Positions 1-9,198 of a DNA stretch of 64,000 nucleotides are shown here, one piece after another. Source of the stretch: Actinomycetota bacterium. GTDB lineage: Bacteria; Actinomycetota; Nitriliruptoria; Nitriliruptorales; JAHWKO01. A program made the position numbers and the translations under genes. The notes beneath the pieces are model-generated. The model did not search any database. It was not told where the DNA came from and saw only the letters and a program-made list of their open reading frames with translations. The stretch's first letter is position 1; each line of letters begins with the position of its first letter. The stretch is taken from positions 124,001 to 188,000 of the forward strand of contig JAHWKW010000003.1 of assembly GCA_019347675.1 (NCBI GenBank), given 5' to 3'.

Positions 1-957
1 GGAGCAGTCGTAGGCGTCAGGGCCTTCGGCTCCCCAGCGGTAGGGCTTGCCGACCTGCGACCGCGCCGCGTCGACGGCGGTCTGCGCCCCGTCGCCCGCC
101 GAAGGTGGCGGCTGCGGAGGCTCGGAGGCGGCGGGCGGAGCGGAGGGGGTGGTGGCGCGCCTTGTCGTATCGGCGGCCCGGCGAGCCGCCTCACGAGTCT
201 CCGCCTGGGCCCGCTGGCGTGCCTCGTGCGCAATCCGCTCGCGCTCCGCGCGTTCGCGGGCTTCACGCTCCGCCCGTTGCCGTGCGAGCCGTTCCTCCTC
301 GGCGCGGACAGCCTCGACGTGGGCGCCCTCGGCCTCCGCGACCGCCTCGCGCAGCTGGTCCACCTCGGCCCGTTGCGTCGCGAGCAGGCTCTCCACGCGG
401 TGGCGCTCCCCCGCCAGCGACCGTTCCGCCGCGGCGGCTTCGGCCCGGACCGTTTCCAGCCGCCCCAAGTGCCCCGCCCGGACGCGACGGTCGCCGCGGA
501 GCGCGTCGACCACCGACAGCTGCGCCTGAGCGGCCGACCGCAGCAGCGTCAACCGGGCCTGGGCCTCCGCCGCGTCACCGGCGTCCAAGACGACCGCGAT
601 CTGGTGGGTGACGCCCTGCTGGTACAGACGCCGAGCGAACCCGTCCGCCAGATCCTGGCGCTGTTGCATACTGGTCTCGAGGTGCTGGATCTCGGCCACG
701 ACCTCCGCCATCTGGCGGCGCACCACGGTGAGCCGCTCGTTGGCTTCGTTGTAGGACTCGACCGCCAGCTCCGCCGCGCGGGCCAGCTCGTCGAGCCGGT
801 GCTCCGCCCGACTGGCCGTGCGGCGGGTCTCCTCCAACCGCCCCTCGGTGTCCTGCACCCTCTGCGGGTCAGCGCCAGCCGGGGCGACCGAGCCGGACAT
901 CACCACCGCGGCGAGCGCGACCGCCACCACCGCGCATCGGTTGCCGCCCCGCGCCAT
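1..957 (-). CDS. NlpC/P60-family peptidoglycan endopeptidase with coiled-coil N-terminus (C-terminus cut by window edge)
   Basis: The reverse strand reads from ATG at 957 through the window edge without a stop. A signal peptide (about residues 1-30, ending APAGADP) is followed by a long Glu/Arg/Ala-rich coiled coil and a Pro/Ser linker. The last residues visible are GKPYRWGAEGPDAYDCS, the start of an NlpC/P60 domain ending at its catalytic Cys. Such secreted enzymes cut peptide stems of peptidoglycan (gamma-D-Glu-mDAP bonds in the RipA/CwlS type), and the coiled coil usually autoinhibits or docks the enzyme. A purine-rich SD (GGTGGGGGA) directly precedes the ATG. The catalytic His and third polar residue lie outside the window, so activity cannot be confirmed here. 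Confidence 0.85.
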   Translation of the reverse strand, partial: MARGGNRCAVVAVALAAVVMSGSVAPAGADPQRVQDTEGRLEETRRTASRAEHRLDELARAAELAVESYNEANERLTVVRRQMAEVVAEIQHLETSMQQRQDLADGFARRLYQQGVTHQIAVVLDAGDAAEAQARLTLLRSAAQAQLSVVDALRGDRRVRAGHLGRLETVRAEAAAAERSLAGERHRVESLLATQRAEVDQLREAVAEAEGAHVEAVRAEEERLARQRAEREARERAERERIAHEARQRAQAETREAARRAADTTRRATTPSAPPAASEPPQPPPSAGDGAQTAVDAARSQVGKPYRWGAEGPDAYDCS

Positions 958-1048
958 TCCCCCACCATCCATCGGCGCCCCCGGGGAGACTAACGCGTCG
1001 GCGCTGGCACTCCGAAGCTTGGTGGACCGGTAGCCGAACAACGCGCGG

Positions 1049-1054
1049 TAGCCT
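1049..1054 (+). promoter_or_regulatory. candidate -10 box for the M50 protease gene
   Basis: TAGCCT lies 12 bases before the TTG start at 1067, giving a predicted leader of only a few bases. It matches the TAGNNT form seen before several other genes here. No convincing -35 was found. Confidence 0.3.
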
Positions 1055-1066
1055 CGGCCCCGCCAG

Positions 1067-1720
1067 TTGGGGTCCATCCAGTGGAGGTCGGTACTGACAC
1101 AGGTCGTCCTCATCCTCGTGGTCCTGGCCCCGTCGGTGATCCTCCACGAGGTCTCCCACGGCGCCGTCGCGCTGGCCTTCGGCGACGACACCGCCAAGCG
1201 GGCGGGGCGGCTCACGCTCAACCCGGTCAAGCACATCGATCCGTTCGGGACGATCCTCCTTCCCCTCCTGCTGGCGGTCACCACCGGGGCCGCGTTCGGT
1301 TACGCGAAACCCGTGCCCGTCAACCCCGCGCGGATGCGACGCCCTCGCGACCACGGGCTCCTGGTCAGCCTGGCGGGACCGGCCGTGAACATCGTCCTGG
1401 CAGTGGGCGCGGCGCTGGGACTGCGTGCACTGGTCACCAACCCGGCACTGGCCGGGATACGTCAAGGTGATGCGCTGCTGCAGGCGCTGTTCGCGTTCGG
1501 CTGGATCAACGTGATCCTCGCCGCGTTCAACCTCATCCCCCTCCCGCCCCTGGACGGCTCAGCTGTGATCGAACGGATCCTGCCGAGACGCTGGTTGCCG
1601 GCGTGGACCCAGCTCCGGTCGTACTCGATGGGGTTGCTGCTGATCGTGGTGCTGCTGCTGCCGGGTGCGCTCAGTCGCGTCTTCGGCGTGGCGTTGGGCC
1701 TGTGGCAGCTGCTGCTGTAA
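1067..1720 (+). CDS. site-2-protease-like M50 membrane metalloprotease
   Basis: 217 residues, nearly all hydrophobic helices. HEVSH near residue 27 is the HExxH zinc motif inside the first membrane segment. NPVKHIDPFG follows it, and NLIPLPPLDGS near residue 150 carries the third zinc-ligand region (the NPxPPxDG-like motif of M50B). The family cuts transmembrane substrates within the membrane, often anti-sigma factors or signal-peptide remnants. This is a minimal form without a PDZ domain. The start is TTG at 1067; no in-frame ATG or GTG gives a full first helix. A partner anti-sigma factor is not visible nearby, so the substrate is unknown. Confidence 0.85.
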   Translation: MGSIQWRSVLTQVVLILVVLAPSVILHEVSHGAVALAFGDDTAKRAGRLTLNPVKHIDPFGTILLPLLLAVTTGAAFGYAKPVPVNPARMRRPRDHGLLVSLAGPAVNIVLAVGAALGLRALVTNPALAGIRQGDALLQALFAFGWINVILAAFNLIPLPPLDGSAVIERILPRRWLPAWTQLRSYSMGLLLIVVLLLPGALSRVFGVALGLWQLLL

Positions 1721-1742
1721 CACGCTCCCGGCGCACCGGCGG

Positions 1743-1748
1743 TAGCGT
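1743..1748 (+). promoter_or_regulatory. candidate -10 box for a leaderless M15 peptidase mRNA
   Basis: TAGCGT ends 6 bases before the ATG at 1755, the spacing expected when transcription starts at the start codon itself. No SD sequence lies between them. Confidence 0.45.
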
Positions 1749-1754
1749 CCCCGC

Positions 1755-2711
1755 ATGCCATCCCCGCGCCCCCGTCGCCGGCGCGCCGCCGTCGCCGTGT
1801 TGATCGCCGCCGCCGTGGTCACGGGCTGCCTGCCGGGGAGATCTTCTGACGGTGCGCCTGCCGGGACGTCGCAGCCGTCGCCGTCCGACACGACCTCCGC
1901 CACCAACGGGGAGCCGGCCGTGTCGCCGTCGGCGACGGCTGCGGCCGGGCACACGCCGGGCGGACCGCCACCGACCGCGGAGGAGGCGATCGCAGCCGAT
2001 CCGCCGATCAGCACGCGACCATCCTGGCTCGGCACGCGGGTGCTGCCGCTCCGCGCGGATGGCTTCGGCCAGGTCCAACCGACGCCGCCTGAGCTCCGCG
2101 ACCGCCGGTTGCCGCCACCGGTGGGAGTCCCGCGGGCCGGCACCGACCGCTTCGTGGCCACGGTCAGCGACGTGCCCGAGGAGGTCGTCGCGCGCTCCAC
2201 GTGGTCGCGGCGATGTCCGGTCGCCGTGTCGGACCTGCGCTACGTCACGCTGTCGTTCTGGGGGTTCGACGGGCGGGCGTACCGCGGGGAGCTCCTGCTG
2301 CACGCGTCCGCAGCGGATCCCGTGGTCACCGTCTTCGAGCGGCTGTTCGAGGCCGGCTTCCCGATCGAAGAGATGCGCGTGGTGTCCCCAGAGGAGGTCG
2401 ACGCGCTCCCCACCGGCGACGGCAACAACACCACGGCGTTCGTGTGCCGCTCCGTGCGCGGGGCGACCTCGTGGTCGGAGCACGCCTACGGCCTGGCGGT
2501 CGACATCAATCCGTTCCACAACCCGTACGTCAAGGGCGACCTGGTCCTGCCGGAACTCGCGTCCGCCTACACCGACCGAGGCTGGGAGCGGCCGGGGATG
2601 ATCCTGGCCGGCGACGTTGTGACCGAGGCGTTCGCCGAGATCGGCTGGGGATGGGGCGGCGACTGGCGCGGAAGCGTGGACTGGATGCACTCCTCGCGCA
2701 GCGGTCGCTGA
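1755..2711 (+). CDS. M15-family D,D-carboxypeptidase/endopeptidase-like lipoprotein
   Basis: 318 residues. An Arg-rich N-region and hydrophobic stretch end at VVTGC, a lipobox, so the mature protein is probably tethered to the membrane. A Pro/Ser/Thr-rich linker (about 25-115) precedes a C-terminal M15C-like domain. Visible motifs are EHAYGLAVDIN (SxHxxGxAxD-like, with zinc His and Asp) and DWMHSS at the C-terminus (third zinc ligand). The family cleaves D-Ala or L-Ala-D-Glu bonds in peptidoglycan stems. The gene sits 34 bases after the M50 gene and has its own candidate leaderless promoter. Confidence 0.8.
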   Translation: MPSPRPRRRRAAVAVLIAAAVVTGCLPGRSSDGAPAGTSQPSPSDTTSATNGEPAVSPSATAAAGHTPGGPPPTAEEAIAADPPISTRPSWLGTRVLPLRADGFGQVQPTPPELRDRRLPPPVGVPRAGTDRFVATVSDVPEEVVARSTWSRRCPVAVSDLRYVTLSFWGFDGRAYRGELLLHASAADPVVTVFERLFEAGFPIEEMRVVSPEEVDALPTGDGNNTTAFVCRSVRGATSWSEHAYGLAVDINPFHNPYVKGDLVLPELASAYTDRGWERPGMILAGDVVTEAFAEIGWGWGGDWRGSVDWMHSSRSGR

Positions 2712-2728
2712 AGCGGCGGCAGGAGCGG

Positions 2729-3901
2729 TCAGATCTGCTGGTCGATCAGGGCGCTCAGCTGCTCCAGTGTCCGCTGGGTCAGGCTGCGGTCGTCCCAGCG
2801 TCCTGGCTGCATCTCCTCGCTCCAGGTGAGGTCCTCGTCGAAGTGGGCGTCGAGCACCTCCACCACGTCGCGGTCGAAGATCACGGCATCCACCTCGTCG
2901 TCTTCGGAGAACGACCGGCTGTTGAAGTTCGACGACCCCACGTTCGCTACGGCGCCGTCGATGGTCATCACCTTGGGGTGCAGCATGGTGCGCTGGTAGT
3001 TGTAGATCCCGACCCCGCAGTCCATCAGCTGCTGGTAGCCCTGCTCGCCGGCGATCTGCGCGACCCGCTTGTCGGCGTGGACACCCGGCAGGAGGATGTC
3101 GATCTCGATGCCCCGCTGGGCGGCCGAGCACAGCAGGTCGAGCATCACATCGTCCGGCGAGAGGTACGCCGTGGTGATGCGGATCCGTTCCTGCGCCAGC
3201 TGGATCAGGCTCCGTTTGAGCGTGGTGATGTTGCTCCAGCCGGCTTCGGCTTCCCCGCGGATCACCTGCACCACCGACTCGCCGGCCTGGGGCTGTTCGG
3301 GGAACCGGTCGCGTTCGTCGAAGATCGGGCCGTGGGTCTCGGCCCAGTTGTCCACGAACGCGGCGCGCAGACCGTCGACCGCCGGTCCACGGAACCGGAA
3401 GTGGGTGTCGCGCCACTCGCGGTGGTTGCGGGCGTCACCTTCCCACTCCTCGGCGATGCCGACACCGCCGGTGAAGGCGACCTCCTCGTCACAGATCAGC
3501 ACCTTGCGGTGGGTGCGGTGGGTTGCCTCGGTGATCCGCTCCCAGCTGGTGGGTGGACGGAAGAAGCGGACGTCGGCGCCGGCGTCCTGCAGCATGTCGA
3601 CCAGATGGTCGTCCATCAGGCGCGCCCCGAACGCGTCGAGCAGCGCCCGCACGCGGCAACCGGTCCTGGCGCGGTCCGCGAGCGTGTCCGCCATCTTCTG
3701 GGCTATGTTGCCCGTCCAGTAGACGAACGTGAGGATGTCCACGGTGTTGGTGGCGGCGCCGATCGCCTCAAGCATGGCGGGGAAGATCTCGTCGCCGTTG
3801 CGCAGCACCGCGACGTCGTTGCCCTCGGTGGCGGGCACGCCGAGGAGGCCCTCGAGGTGGCGCCGGCACCGGTGGGTGAACGTGGCCCGTTCATCGGCCA
3901 T
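2729..3901 (-). CDS. phospholipase D / cardiolipin synthase-like protein
   Basis: 390 residues with two HKD motifs: HRKVLICDE near residue 129 and HPKVMTIDGA near residue 305, each followed by a G-S/N stretch (GSSNFNSRS after the second). This pair is diagnostic of the PLD superfamily, which forms a covalent phospho-His intermediate. Without N-terminal membrane helices it most resembles the soluble ClsB/YbhO type that makes cardiolipin or phosphatidylglycerol. ATG at 3901 is preferred because upstream in-frame sequence is low-complexity and overlaps the divergent transglycosylase gene. Substrate is inferred from the family only. Confidence 0.85.
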   Translation of the reverse strand: MADERATFTHRCRRHLEGLLGVPATEGNDVAVLRNGDEIFPAMLEAIGAATNTVDILTFVYWTGNIAQKMADTLADRARTGCRVRALLDAFGARLMDDHLVDMLQDAGADVRFFRPPTSWERITEATHRTHRKVLICDEEVAFTGGVGIAEEWEGDARNHREWRDTHFRFRGPAVDGLRAAFVDNWAETHGPIFDERDRFPEQPQAGESVVQVIRGEAEAGWSNITTLKRSLIQLAQERIRITTAYLSPDDVMLDLLCSAAQRGIEIDILLPGVHADKRVAQIAGEQGYQQLMDCGVGIYNYQRTMLHPKVMTIDGAVANVGSSNFNSRSFSEDDEVDAVIFDRDVVEVLDAHFDEDLTWSEEMQPGRWDDRSLTQRTLEQLSALIDQQI

Positions 3902-4031
3902 GCGTGCGAACTCCGGGCGCGTACCCGGCTGACCGTAGCCGGGTGCGTCGAGGGGCCGGTGGCGTCGGCCCGACCGGACGCCGCAGCGACGATGCGACAT
4001 CCGAAGCGCCGCCGGGGAAAGTGGGGCAGCG

Positions 4032-5294
4032 TTGAGCGGTCGCAGGTGGGTGGCCCTCGCCGCCAGCGTGGCGCTGGCGGGGGCGGCCGTCCCGGCACAT
4101 GGCGCGGAGCCGGCAGACGCGGTCCGCCGACGGCTGGAGGAGACACGTCGCGGGCTGGCGGATGCCGGCGGGCAGCTGTCCGACGCCGACCGCAACGTGC
4201 AGCAGGCGCGGGCCGCGCTCGCGCAGATCGACGAGGTCCTGGCGGTGGAGTCGGCCGAGCTCGGCCGCCTGGACACCGAACGGGCCGCCGCTGAGGCCGC
4301 CTACCGCCAAGCGTGGGAGCTCACCCAGCTCGCAACGGCGCAGCTGGCCGAGCGCGACCGCGAGCTGTCCGCGCTGGTCGATCACAGCGCGCTCGCCCGC
4401 CATCGGCTCGACGCACGTGCAGCCACCACCTTCAAACACGGGGCCCGGGCCTGGCCGAGCGCTCTGTACGGGTCGTTGCTCGGCGCGATCGACGGGCACG
4501 GCCTGGCGGTCGGGGTGCGCATCGTGGAACGCTCGTTGGCTGCTGACGGCGAGCTGCTGCGCTCGGCGCGGGGGGTGACGATCGAAGCGGCGCGTGCCCG
4601 GCGTGAGGTCGCGGCCCTGCGGGCCGCACGCCAGCGCGAGGAGGTCCGGGCCACCGAGGCGCGCGCCCGCGCCGACGCGCTCGCCAAGCGCCAAGCCCAG
4701 GTCACCGCGAAGGTCGGCCACGAGCGCGAACGCCGAGCGGAGATCGTGGCCTCGACCGAAGCGGACCGCGAGGCCAGCGCGGCCCTGGTCCGCCAGCTCG
4801 AGGCTGCCGCGGCACAGCTGTCCAAGGAGCTGCGCAGCGCCATCGACGTGCGCTGGCAGGACCTCGTGATCGACGGCCCCATGCCCGAGTGGGCGGACCG
4901 CCTTCCCACCCACGCCCGCAGGTGGGCCCCCGCGGTCGCACAGGCGGCGACGCAGGCGGGACTGGACCCGCGGCTGTTCGCGGCCGTGGTCTGGGCCGAA
5001 TCCGCCTACCACCCTGGCGCCGTGTCACACGCTGGCGCGTTGGGTCTGGCGCAGTTGATGCCGACGACCGCCGCCCGGCTGGGTGTCGATCCTGGGCACC
5101 CGCTGCAGAACCTCGCCGGCGGGGCGCGGTACCTCGCCCAGCAGCACGCGTCGTTCGGATCCGTGGAGCTGGCCCTGGCGGCGTACAACGCCGGACCAGG
5201 TGCCGTGGTGTCCCACGGGGGCATCCCGCCATACGCCGAGACGCAGTACTACGTCCTGGCGGTGTTGCGCTACTACGAGCGCCTCATCGCCTGA
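4032..5294 (+). CDS. secreted lytic transglycosylase (SLT domain) with coiled-coil region
   Basis: 420 residues. The signal peptide ([16 protein letters not shown], cleaved near AHGAEP) is followed by about 230 residues of Ala/Arg/Glu-rich coiled coil. An SLT domain begins near residue 295. It has the catalytic Glu in VVWAESAY, the [10 protein letters not shown] motif, and [10 protein letters not shown] near the end, as in Slt70/MltC-like enzymes that cleave MurNAc-GlcNAc with 1,6-anhydro ends. The start is TTG at 4032; nothing better keeps the signal peptide. The coiled-coil plus hydrolase layout parallels the NlpC/P60 gene at the window start. The 130 bases to the divergent PLD gene hold both promoters. 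Confidence 0.88.
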   Translation: MSGRRWVALAASVALAGAAVPAHGAEPADAVRRRLEETRRGLADAGGQLSDADRNVQQARAALAQIDEVLAVESAELGRLDTERAAAEAAYRQAWELTQLATAQLAERDRELSALVDHSALARHRLDARAATTFKHGARAWPSALYGSLLGAIDGHGLAVGVRIVERSLAADGELLRSARGVTIEAARARREVAALRAARQREEVRATEARARADALAKRQAQVTAKVGHERERRAEIVASTEADREASAALVRQLEAAAAQLSKELRSAIDVRWQDLVIDGPMPEWADRLPTHARRWAPAVAQAATQAGLDPRLFAAVVWAESAYHPGAVSHAGALGLAQLMPTTAARLGVDPGHPLQNLAGGARYLAQQHASFGSVELALAAYNAGPGAVVSHGGIPPYAETQYYVLAVLRYYERLIA

Positions 5295-5355
5295 CCGCTC
5301 TCTGCAATCCCCACGGGCGCCCGCGGCGCGCGCGGCCGAAAGCGGCGACCTCCGT

Positions 5356-5361
5356 TACGGT
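5356..5361 (+). promoter_or_regulatory. candidate -10 box for the sigma factor gene
   Basis: TACGGT in the 147-base gap before the sigma gene would give a leader of about 75 bases. No clear -35 was found. Confidence 0.25.
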
Positions 5362-5441
5362 AAGGGGCGGGTCGCGCGCCGCGGGGGGCCGCGACCCGCA
5401 CTTCGGCTGTGGGCACCAGCGATAACGAGGAGCGTGAACGC

Positions 5442-6611
5442 GTGGATGACGTCGACATCCCCCAAGCTCGAGCCGAGATCGCGGAGCTGTTCGAGCGTGG
5501 CGCTCAGCGTGGCTACCTCCTCGCCTCGGAGCTGACCGAGCTGCACGACCCGCTGGTCGACGAAGGTGACCTCGTTGAGGAGCTGGCTCAGCAGGCCCGT
5601 GAGCTCGGGATGGTGGTCGTCGACGACCTCACCCAGGACGGTGACCATCCCACCCCCCGACCGTTGAGCGCCTCGACCGACTCGGTCCGCCAGTACCTCG
5701 ACGGCATCGGGCGGACCGCCCTGCTCACAGCCGAGGAGGAGATCGACCTCTCCAAGCGCGACCACGCCGGTCGGGCAGCGCGGCACATGATGGAAGACGA
5801 GACGCTCACGCTCAGCGCACAGCGCAGGGCGACGCTGTGGAAGCTGGTGCGCGACGGCCAGCGGGCGCACGAACACATGATCCGTGCGAACCTGCGCCTG
5901 GTGGTCTCGGTGGCGCGCCGCTACCGGGGCCGGGGACTGAGCCTGCTGGGCCTGATCCAAGAGGGAAACCTCGGTCTGATCCGGGCCGTCGAGAAGTTCG
6001 ACTACAAGAAGGGCTACAAGTTCTCGACGTACGCCACGTGGTGGATCCGTCAGGCCCTGACCCGCGGGACCGCCAACAAGGCCCGGGTCGTGCGCCTCCC
6101 CGTCCACGTGCACGAGATGGTCGGCAAGATCCGCCGCGTCGAGATGGACCTACTGCAGATCCACGGCCGTGAGCCCACCGACGAGGAGGTCGCCGACGAG
6201 CTCGGCCTCGAGCTCGAGCGACTGCGCGATATCCGCCAGGCGTCCAGCTCGATCGCGTCGCTGGACAAGCCGGTCGGGGAGGAGGGCGACACCACGATGG
6301 GTGAGCTCGTCCCCGACGAGGACGCCATCGACCCGGAAGCGGTCGCCGCCTTCAAGCTGGCCCGCGACGACGTCGCCGCGGCGCTGTCGTCGCTCGACGA
6401 GCGCGAGCGGGGCGTGCTGATGATGCGCTTCGGGCTGCTCGACGGGCGCACACGGACCTTGGAAGAGATCGGCGAGTTCTACGGCGTCACGCGCGAGCGG
6501 ATCCGCCAGATCGAGAAGAAGACGCTGACGAAGCTCCGCCACCCTGCCCGCGCCGACAAGCTGCGGGGACTGGTGGAGGCTGCAGCGCGGACGCAGGGCC
6601 TGCCGTTCTAG
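5442..6611 (+). CDS. principal-type RNA polymerase sigma-70 factor (RpoD/HrdB-like)
   Basis: 389 residues. A region-1.1-like segment (ARAEIAELFERGAQRGYL) precedes region 1.2 (DSVRQYLDGIGRTALLTAEE). Regions 2.1-2.4 follow with NLRLVVSVARRYRGRGL, LIQEGNLGLIRAVEKFDYKK and FSTYATWWIRQAL, then region 3, and region 4 with MMRFGLLDGRTRTLEEIG and VTRERIRQIE. This matches primary or close group-2 sigma factors. The start is set at GTG 5442 because GAGGAG lies 9 bases upstream; an in-frame GTG at 5409 lacks an SD. Whether it is the essential housekeeping factor cannot be told from one window. It is followed by tandem palindromic repeats that probably end transcription. Confidence 0.92.
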   Translation: MDDVDIPQARAEIAELFERGAQRGYLLASELTELHDPLVDEGDLVEELAQQARELGMVVVDDLTQDGDHPTPRPLSASTDSVRQYLDGIGRTALLTAEEEIDLSKRDHAGRAARHMMEDETLTLSAQRRATLWKLVRDGQRAHEHMIRANLRLVVSVARRYRGRGLSLLGLIQEGNLGLIRAVEKFDYKKGYKFSTYATWWIRQALTRGTANKARVVRLPVHVHEMVGKIRRVEMDLLQIHGREPTDEEVADELGLELERLRDIRQASSSIASLDKPVGEEGDTTMGELVPDEDAIDPEAVAAFKLARDDVAAALSSLDERERGVLMMRFGLLDGRTRTLEEIGEFYGVTRERIRQIEKKTLTKLRHPARADKLRGLVEAAARTQGLPF

Positions 6612-6621
6612 GACCCCACCT

Positions 6622-6807
6622 GGTGGTGTGACGATCTGTTCCCGCAGCCGGGAACGACCCGGCACGTCGACGGGTCGCAGTGCGGTGGTGTGACGATCTG
6701 TTCCCGCAGCCGGGAACGACCCGGCACGTCGACGGGTCGCAGTGCGGTGGTGTGACGATCTGTTCCCGCAGCCGGGAACAACCCGGCATGTCGACGGGTC
6801 GCAGTTC
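6622..6807. repeat. three tandem 62-bp repeats with two dyads each, between convergent genes
   Basis: Units start at 6622, 6684 and 6746. The first two are essentially identical and the third has a few substitutions. Each contains a 7-bp inverted repeat GTTCCCG-CAGC-CGGGAAC and a second dyad with arms CGACCCG and CGGGTCG around the centre CACGTCGA. Lying between the 3' ends of the sigma factor and the SDR, the hairpins could work as bidirectional terminators or mRNA 3' protectors. There is no T-tract, so a classical intrinsic terminator is not shown. Confidence 0.85.
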
Positions 6808-7585
6808 AGTGGCGGATCCCACGCGCACGGTCCAGGCGTGAGGCGACCGCCCGGTACAGCGGCGCCGCAACGTGGCGCACCACCACGATCCCGCGGTACC
6901 AGCGCGGAACCGTGCGCTCGACCTTGCCGCGCACGAGCGCGTCGAACACCGCTTCGGCGACGTCGTCGGGCTCCCCGATCAGCGGACCCAGGCCTCGGCG
7001 CCTGAGCCCGGTCTGCGGGAAGCCCTCGGTCTCGATGAAACCGGGGTTGAGTTGACAGACGGTCACGCCCCGGGCAGCCCACGAGAACGCCAACGCTTCG
7101 GAGACGCCGACGACCCCGAACTTGCTGGCCGCGTACGCGGCCGGCCCGATGCCCAGCTTCCCGGCGACCGACGCGACGTTGATGACGCGGCTCGGGGCGG
7201 ATGCGGCCAGCAGGTCGGCGAACGCCGCGAGACACCGGAAGGTGCCCAGCAGGTTCACGTCGAGGGTCTGCAACGCGTCGTCGAGGTCGTCGCGGTCCCA
7301 GAACTGCCCGCCCGCAACCCCGGCGTTGTTGATCAGTGCGTGGCAGGCACCGAACTCGTCGCGGACCCGCTCGGACAGCGCATCGACCGCGGCCACGTCG
7401 GTGATGTCGGCCGCGTGCGCCACCACGTTGGGTTCCTCGCCGGTGAGCTCGCGCAGCCGTTGCTCGCGTCGAGCGACGCCGACCACCGTCATGCCCGCCG
7501 ACGCCAGCCGACGCGCGGTGGCGCGACCGATCCCGCTGGAGGCGCCGGTGACCACCGCAACCTTGCCGTGCGGATCCCAGGTCAC
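6806..7585 (-). CDS. short-chain dehydrogenase/reductase (SDR)
   Basis: 259 residues, typical classical SDR length. It has the NAD(P)-binding TGASSGIG near residue 16, an Arg-containing stretch after beta-2 (VARREQR) that favours NADP, the INNAGVAG motif, the catalytic Ser region (VINVASVAG) and YAASK for the Tyr-Lys pair. It reduces or oxidises an unidentified alcohol or ketone in the cytoplasm. The GTG start at 7585 has GAGGAG five bases upstream. It stands alone, convergent with the sigma factor. Confidence 0.9.
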   Translation of the reverse strand: MTWDPHGKVAVVTGASSGIGRATARRLASAGMTVVGVARREQRLRELTGEEPNVVAHAADITDVAAVDALSERVRDEFGACHALINNAGVAGGQFWDRDDLDDALQTLDVNLLGTFRCLAAFADLLAASAPSRVINVASVAGKLGIGPAAYAASKFGVVGVSEALAFSWAARGVTVCQLNPGFIETEGFPQTGLRRRGLGPLIGEPDDVAEAVFDALVRGKVERTVPRWYRGIVVVRHVAAPLYRAVASRLDRARGIRH

Positions 7586-7716
7586 GCCGTGCTCCTCAAC
7601 CGATGCTGCGCTGTTGCTGCCACGCCATGTTCGGGCGTCGCCCGGCGGACGTCACCTTCCGTGTCGTCGACCCTGACATGGCAACCTCGACGGCCTGGAC
7701 ACAACCGACGTCGACG

Positions 7717-9123
7717 CTAGCGCAGCCCGATCTTGCGGGAACACGACGGCCAGGCACCCCAGCCCTGCCGGGACTGCAGCAGCTCACCGCGGTAGATCTG
7801 CTCCCACTTCGATTGCTGGTGCGGGTAGCCGGTCCCCCCGACGGCGCGCCACGACGACAGCGCGAACTGCAGACCCCCGTAGTAGCCGTTGCCGGTGTTG
7901 ATCGCCCAGTTCCCGCCGGATTCGCAGCGTGCCAACGACTCCCAGGTCGAAATGGGATGGTGGTAGGTGTAACGGCAGTCCGGCGACGAGTTCGGCGCGC
8001 AACTGGGTTCGGGGGCCGGCGGTGGCGGTGGCGGCGGCGTGGGCCGCGGAGCCCCGGCCAGTGCCGCCTCGAGCTCCTGGTGGACGAACCCGCTGACCGC
8101 CACCGGTCCCCCGACCAGGACGCCGCCTTCGAAGTCCGTCCCGTCGCTGCGCAGGAACGCATCGACGCCGTCCGCCAGCTGCCCGCCGGGCACCAGGACG
8201 AGCGGAGCGGACCGGCGAGCCGCCAGCGCCCCGGCGCCCAGCGCGTCCGGGAAGTTCTCCCCGGAGGCGAACACGACCTGTTGGCCGTCGAGCGTGCCGG
8301 CACCGCCGCCTCCGTCGAGGGCGGCTTGGGCGACCCGTACGGAGGTCGCGAACCGGTCGCTGCCGGCGGCCCGTTCGACCGGGATGTCCATCCCGGCGAT
8401 CTGCTGGACGACCGCGTCGCTGACCGCCCCCGGCCCGCCGAGGACCATCACGCGGTCGGGTGCCAGCTGCTGCAGCGCGTCGCGGGTGGCGTCGGGCAGG
8501 TGATCGTCGGCAGCCAACAGGGTCGGCGCCGGGGAGTTGAGCCCCGCCAGCGACGCTGCTGACAGCGCGTCCGGCCAGGCGTCACGGCCGTCGGCGCGGC
8601 TGCCCACCGCGACCGCCACGAGCGGGACGTCCCCACCGGCGTTGACCTGCCCGGCCACGACCGCGGCGGTGTGGTACCGGGTCGGCCCCGAGGCGCGTTG
8701 CACCGCGTACCCGGCGGCCCGCAGGTGCTGCTCGACCGCGGGCGTCACTGCCTTGCCGCCCCCGAGGATGGTGACGTCGGTGGTGCCCAGTGACCGCAGC
8801 GCCTCCCACACGGGCACGGGCACGTGGTCGGGTGGCGTGAGCAGGACCGGCCCCTGGCGTCGGGCCGCCAGCGCTGCTCCCGCGATCGCGTCGGGGTAGT
8901 CGGAGGCTGTGGCCAGCAGCACGTGTGGGGCGTGGCCCCACGCCTGCGTGGCGACCGCGACCGCCGTCGACACGCGGTCGCGGTCGTGGACGCGCTGGAC
9001 GCCGGACGCGGCGTGCGCAGGCTCCGCCCCCACGAGTTGCGTGACGGCGAGCGAGACCGCGACGAACACGGCCGGGAGCGCGCGGAGAAGCCGCAGTCGT
9101 CGAGGAGACACAGAAGACGGCAT
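7717..9123 (-). CDS. secreted CWB2 cell-wall-binding protein with C-terminal Rpf-like transglycosylase domain
   Basis: 468 residues. The signal peptide (RLRLLRALPAVFVAVSLAV, cleaved near EPAHAASG) is followed by three cell-wall-binding repeat 2 modules, recognisable from FPDAL-type and LGGxxAV-type motifs such as SDYPDAIAGAALAA and VLGGPGAVSDAVV. A proline-rich hinge then leads to a C-terminal domain of about 75 residues: WESLARCESGGNW, GYYGGLQF and SSWRAVGG. That is the resuscitation-promoting-factor/transglycosylase-like fold with its catalytic Glu in CESGG. The protein probably binds and trims peptidoglycan. ATG 9123 is chosen to start at the signal peptide; GTG 9198 is in frame and would add a polar extension. 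Confidence 0.87.
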   Translation of the reverse strand: MPSSVSPRRLRLLRALPAVFVAVSLAVTQLVGAEPAHAASGVQRVHDRDRVSTAVAVATQAWGHAPHVLLATASDYPDAIAGAALAARRQGPVLLTPPDHVPVPVWEALRSLGTTDVTILGGGKAVTPAVEQHLRAAGYAVQRASGPTRYHTAAVVAGQVNAGGDVPLVAVAVGSRADGRDAWPDALSAASLAGLNSPAPTLLAADDHLPDATRDALQQLAPDRVMVLGGPGAVSDAVVQQIAGMDIPVERAAGSDRFATSVRVAQAALDGGGGAGTLDGQQVVFASGENFPDALGAGALAARRSAPLVLVPGGQLADGVDAFLRSDGTDFEGGVLVGGPVAVSGFVHQELEAALAGAPRPTPPPPPPPAPEPSCAPNSSPDCRYTYHHPISTWESLARCESGGNWAINTGNGYYGGLQFALSSWRAVGGTGYPHQQSKWEQIYRGELLQSRQGWGAWPSCSRKIGLR

Positions 9124-9198
9124 GGAGGATCTCTCGTTCGGGGAGGGGGAAGAGGGCGACGGCCGCGTCGAACGCGAGCGCTTCACATCGCGGCTCAC

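Noticed and set aside
2201-4294. 697-codon plus-strand ORF across the phospholipase gene
   Set aside because: It is antisense to a gene with two intact HKD motifs and has no recognisable domain of its own.
6622-6807. CRISPR array
   Set aside because: The units are contiguous with no unique spacers and no cas genes are nearby.
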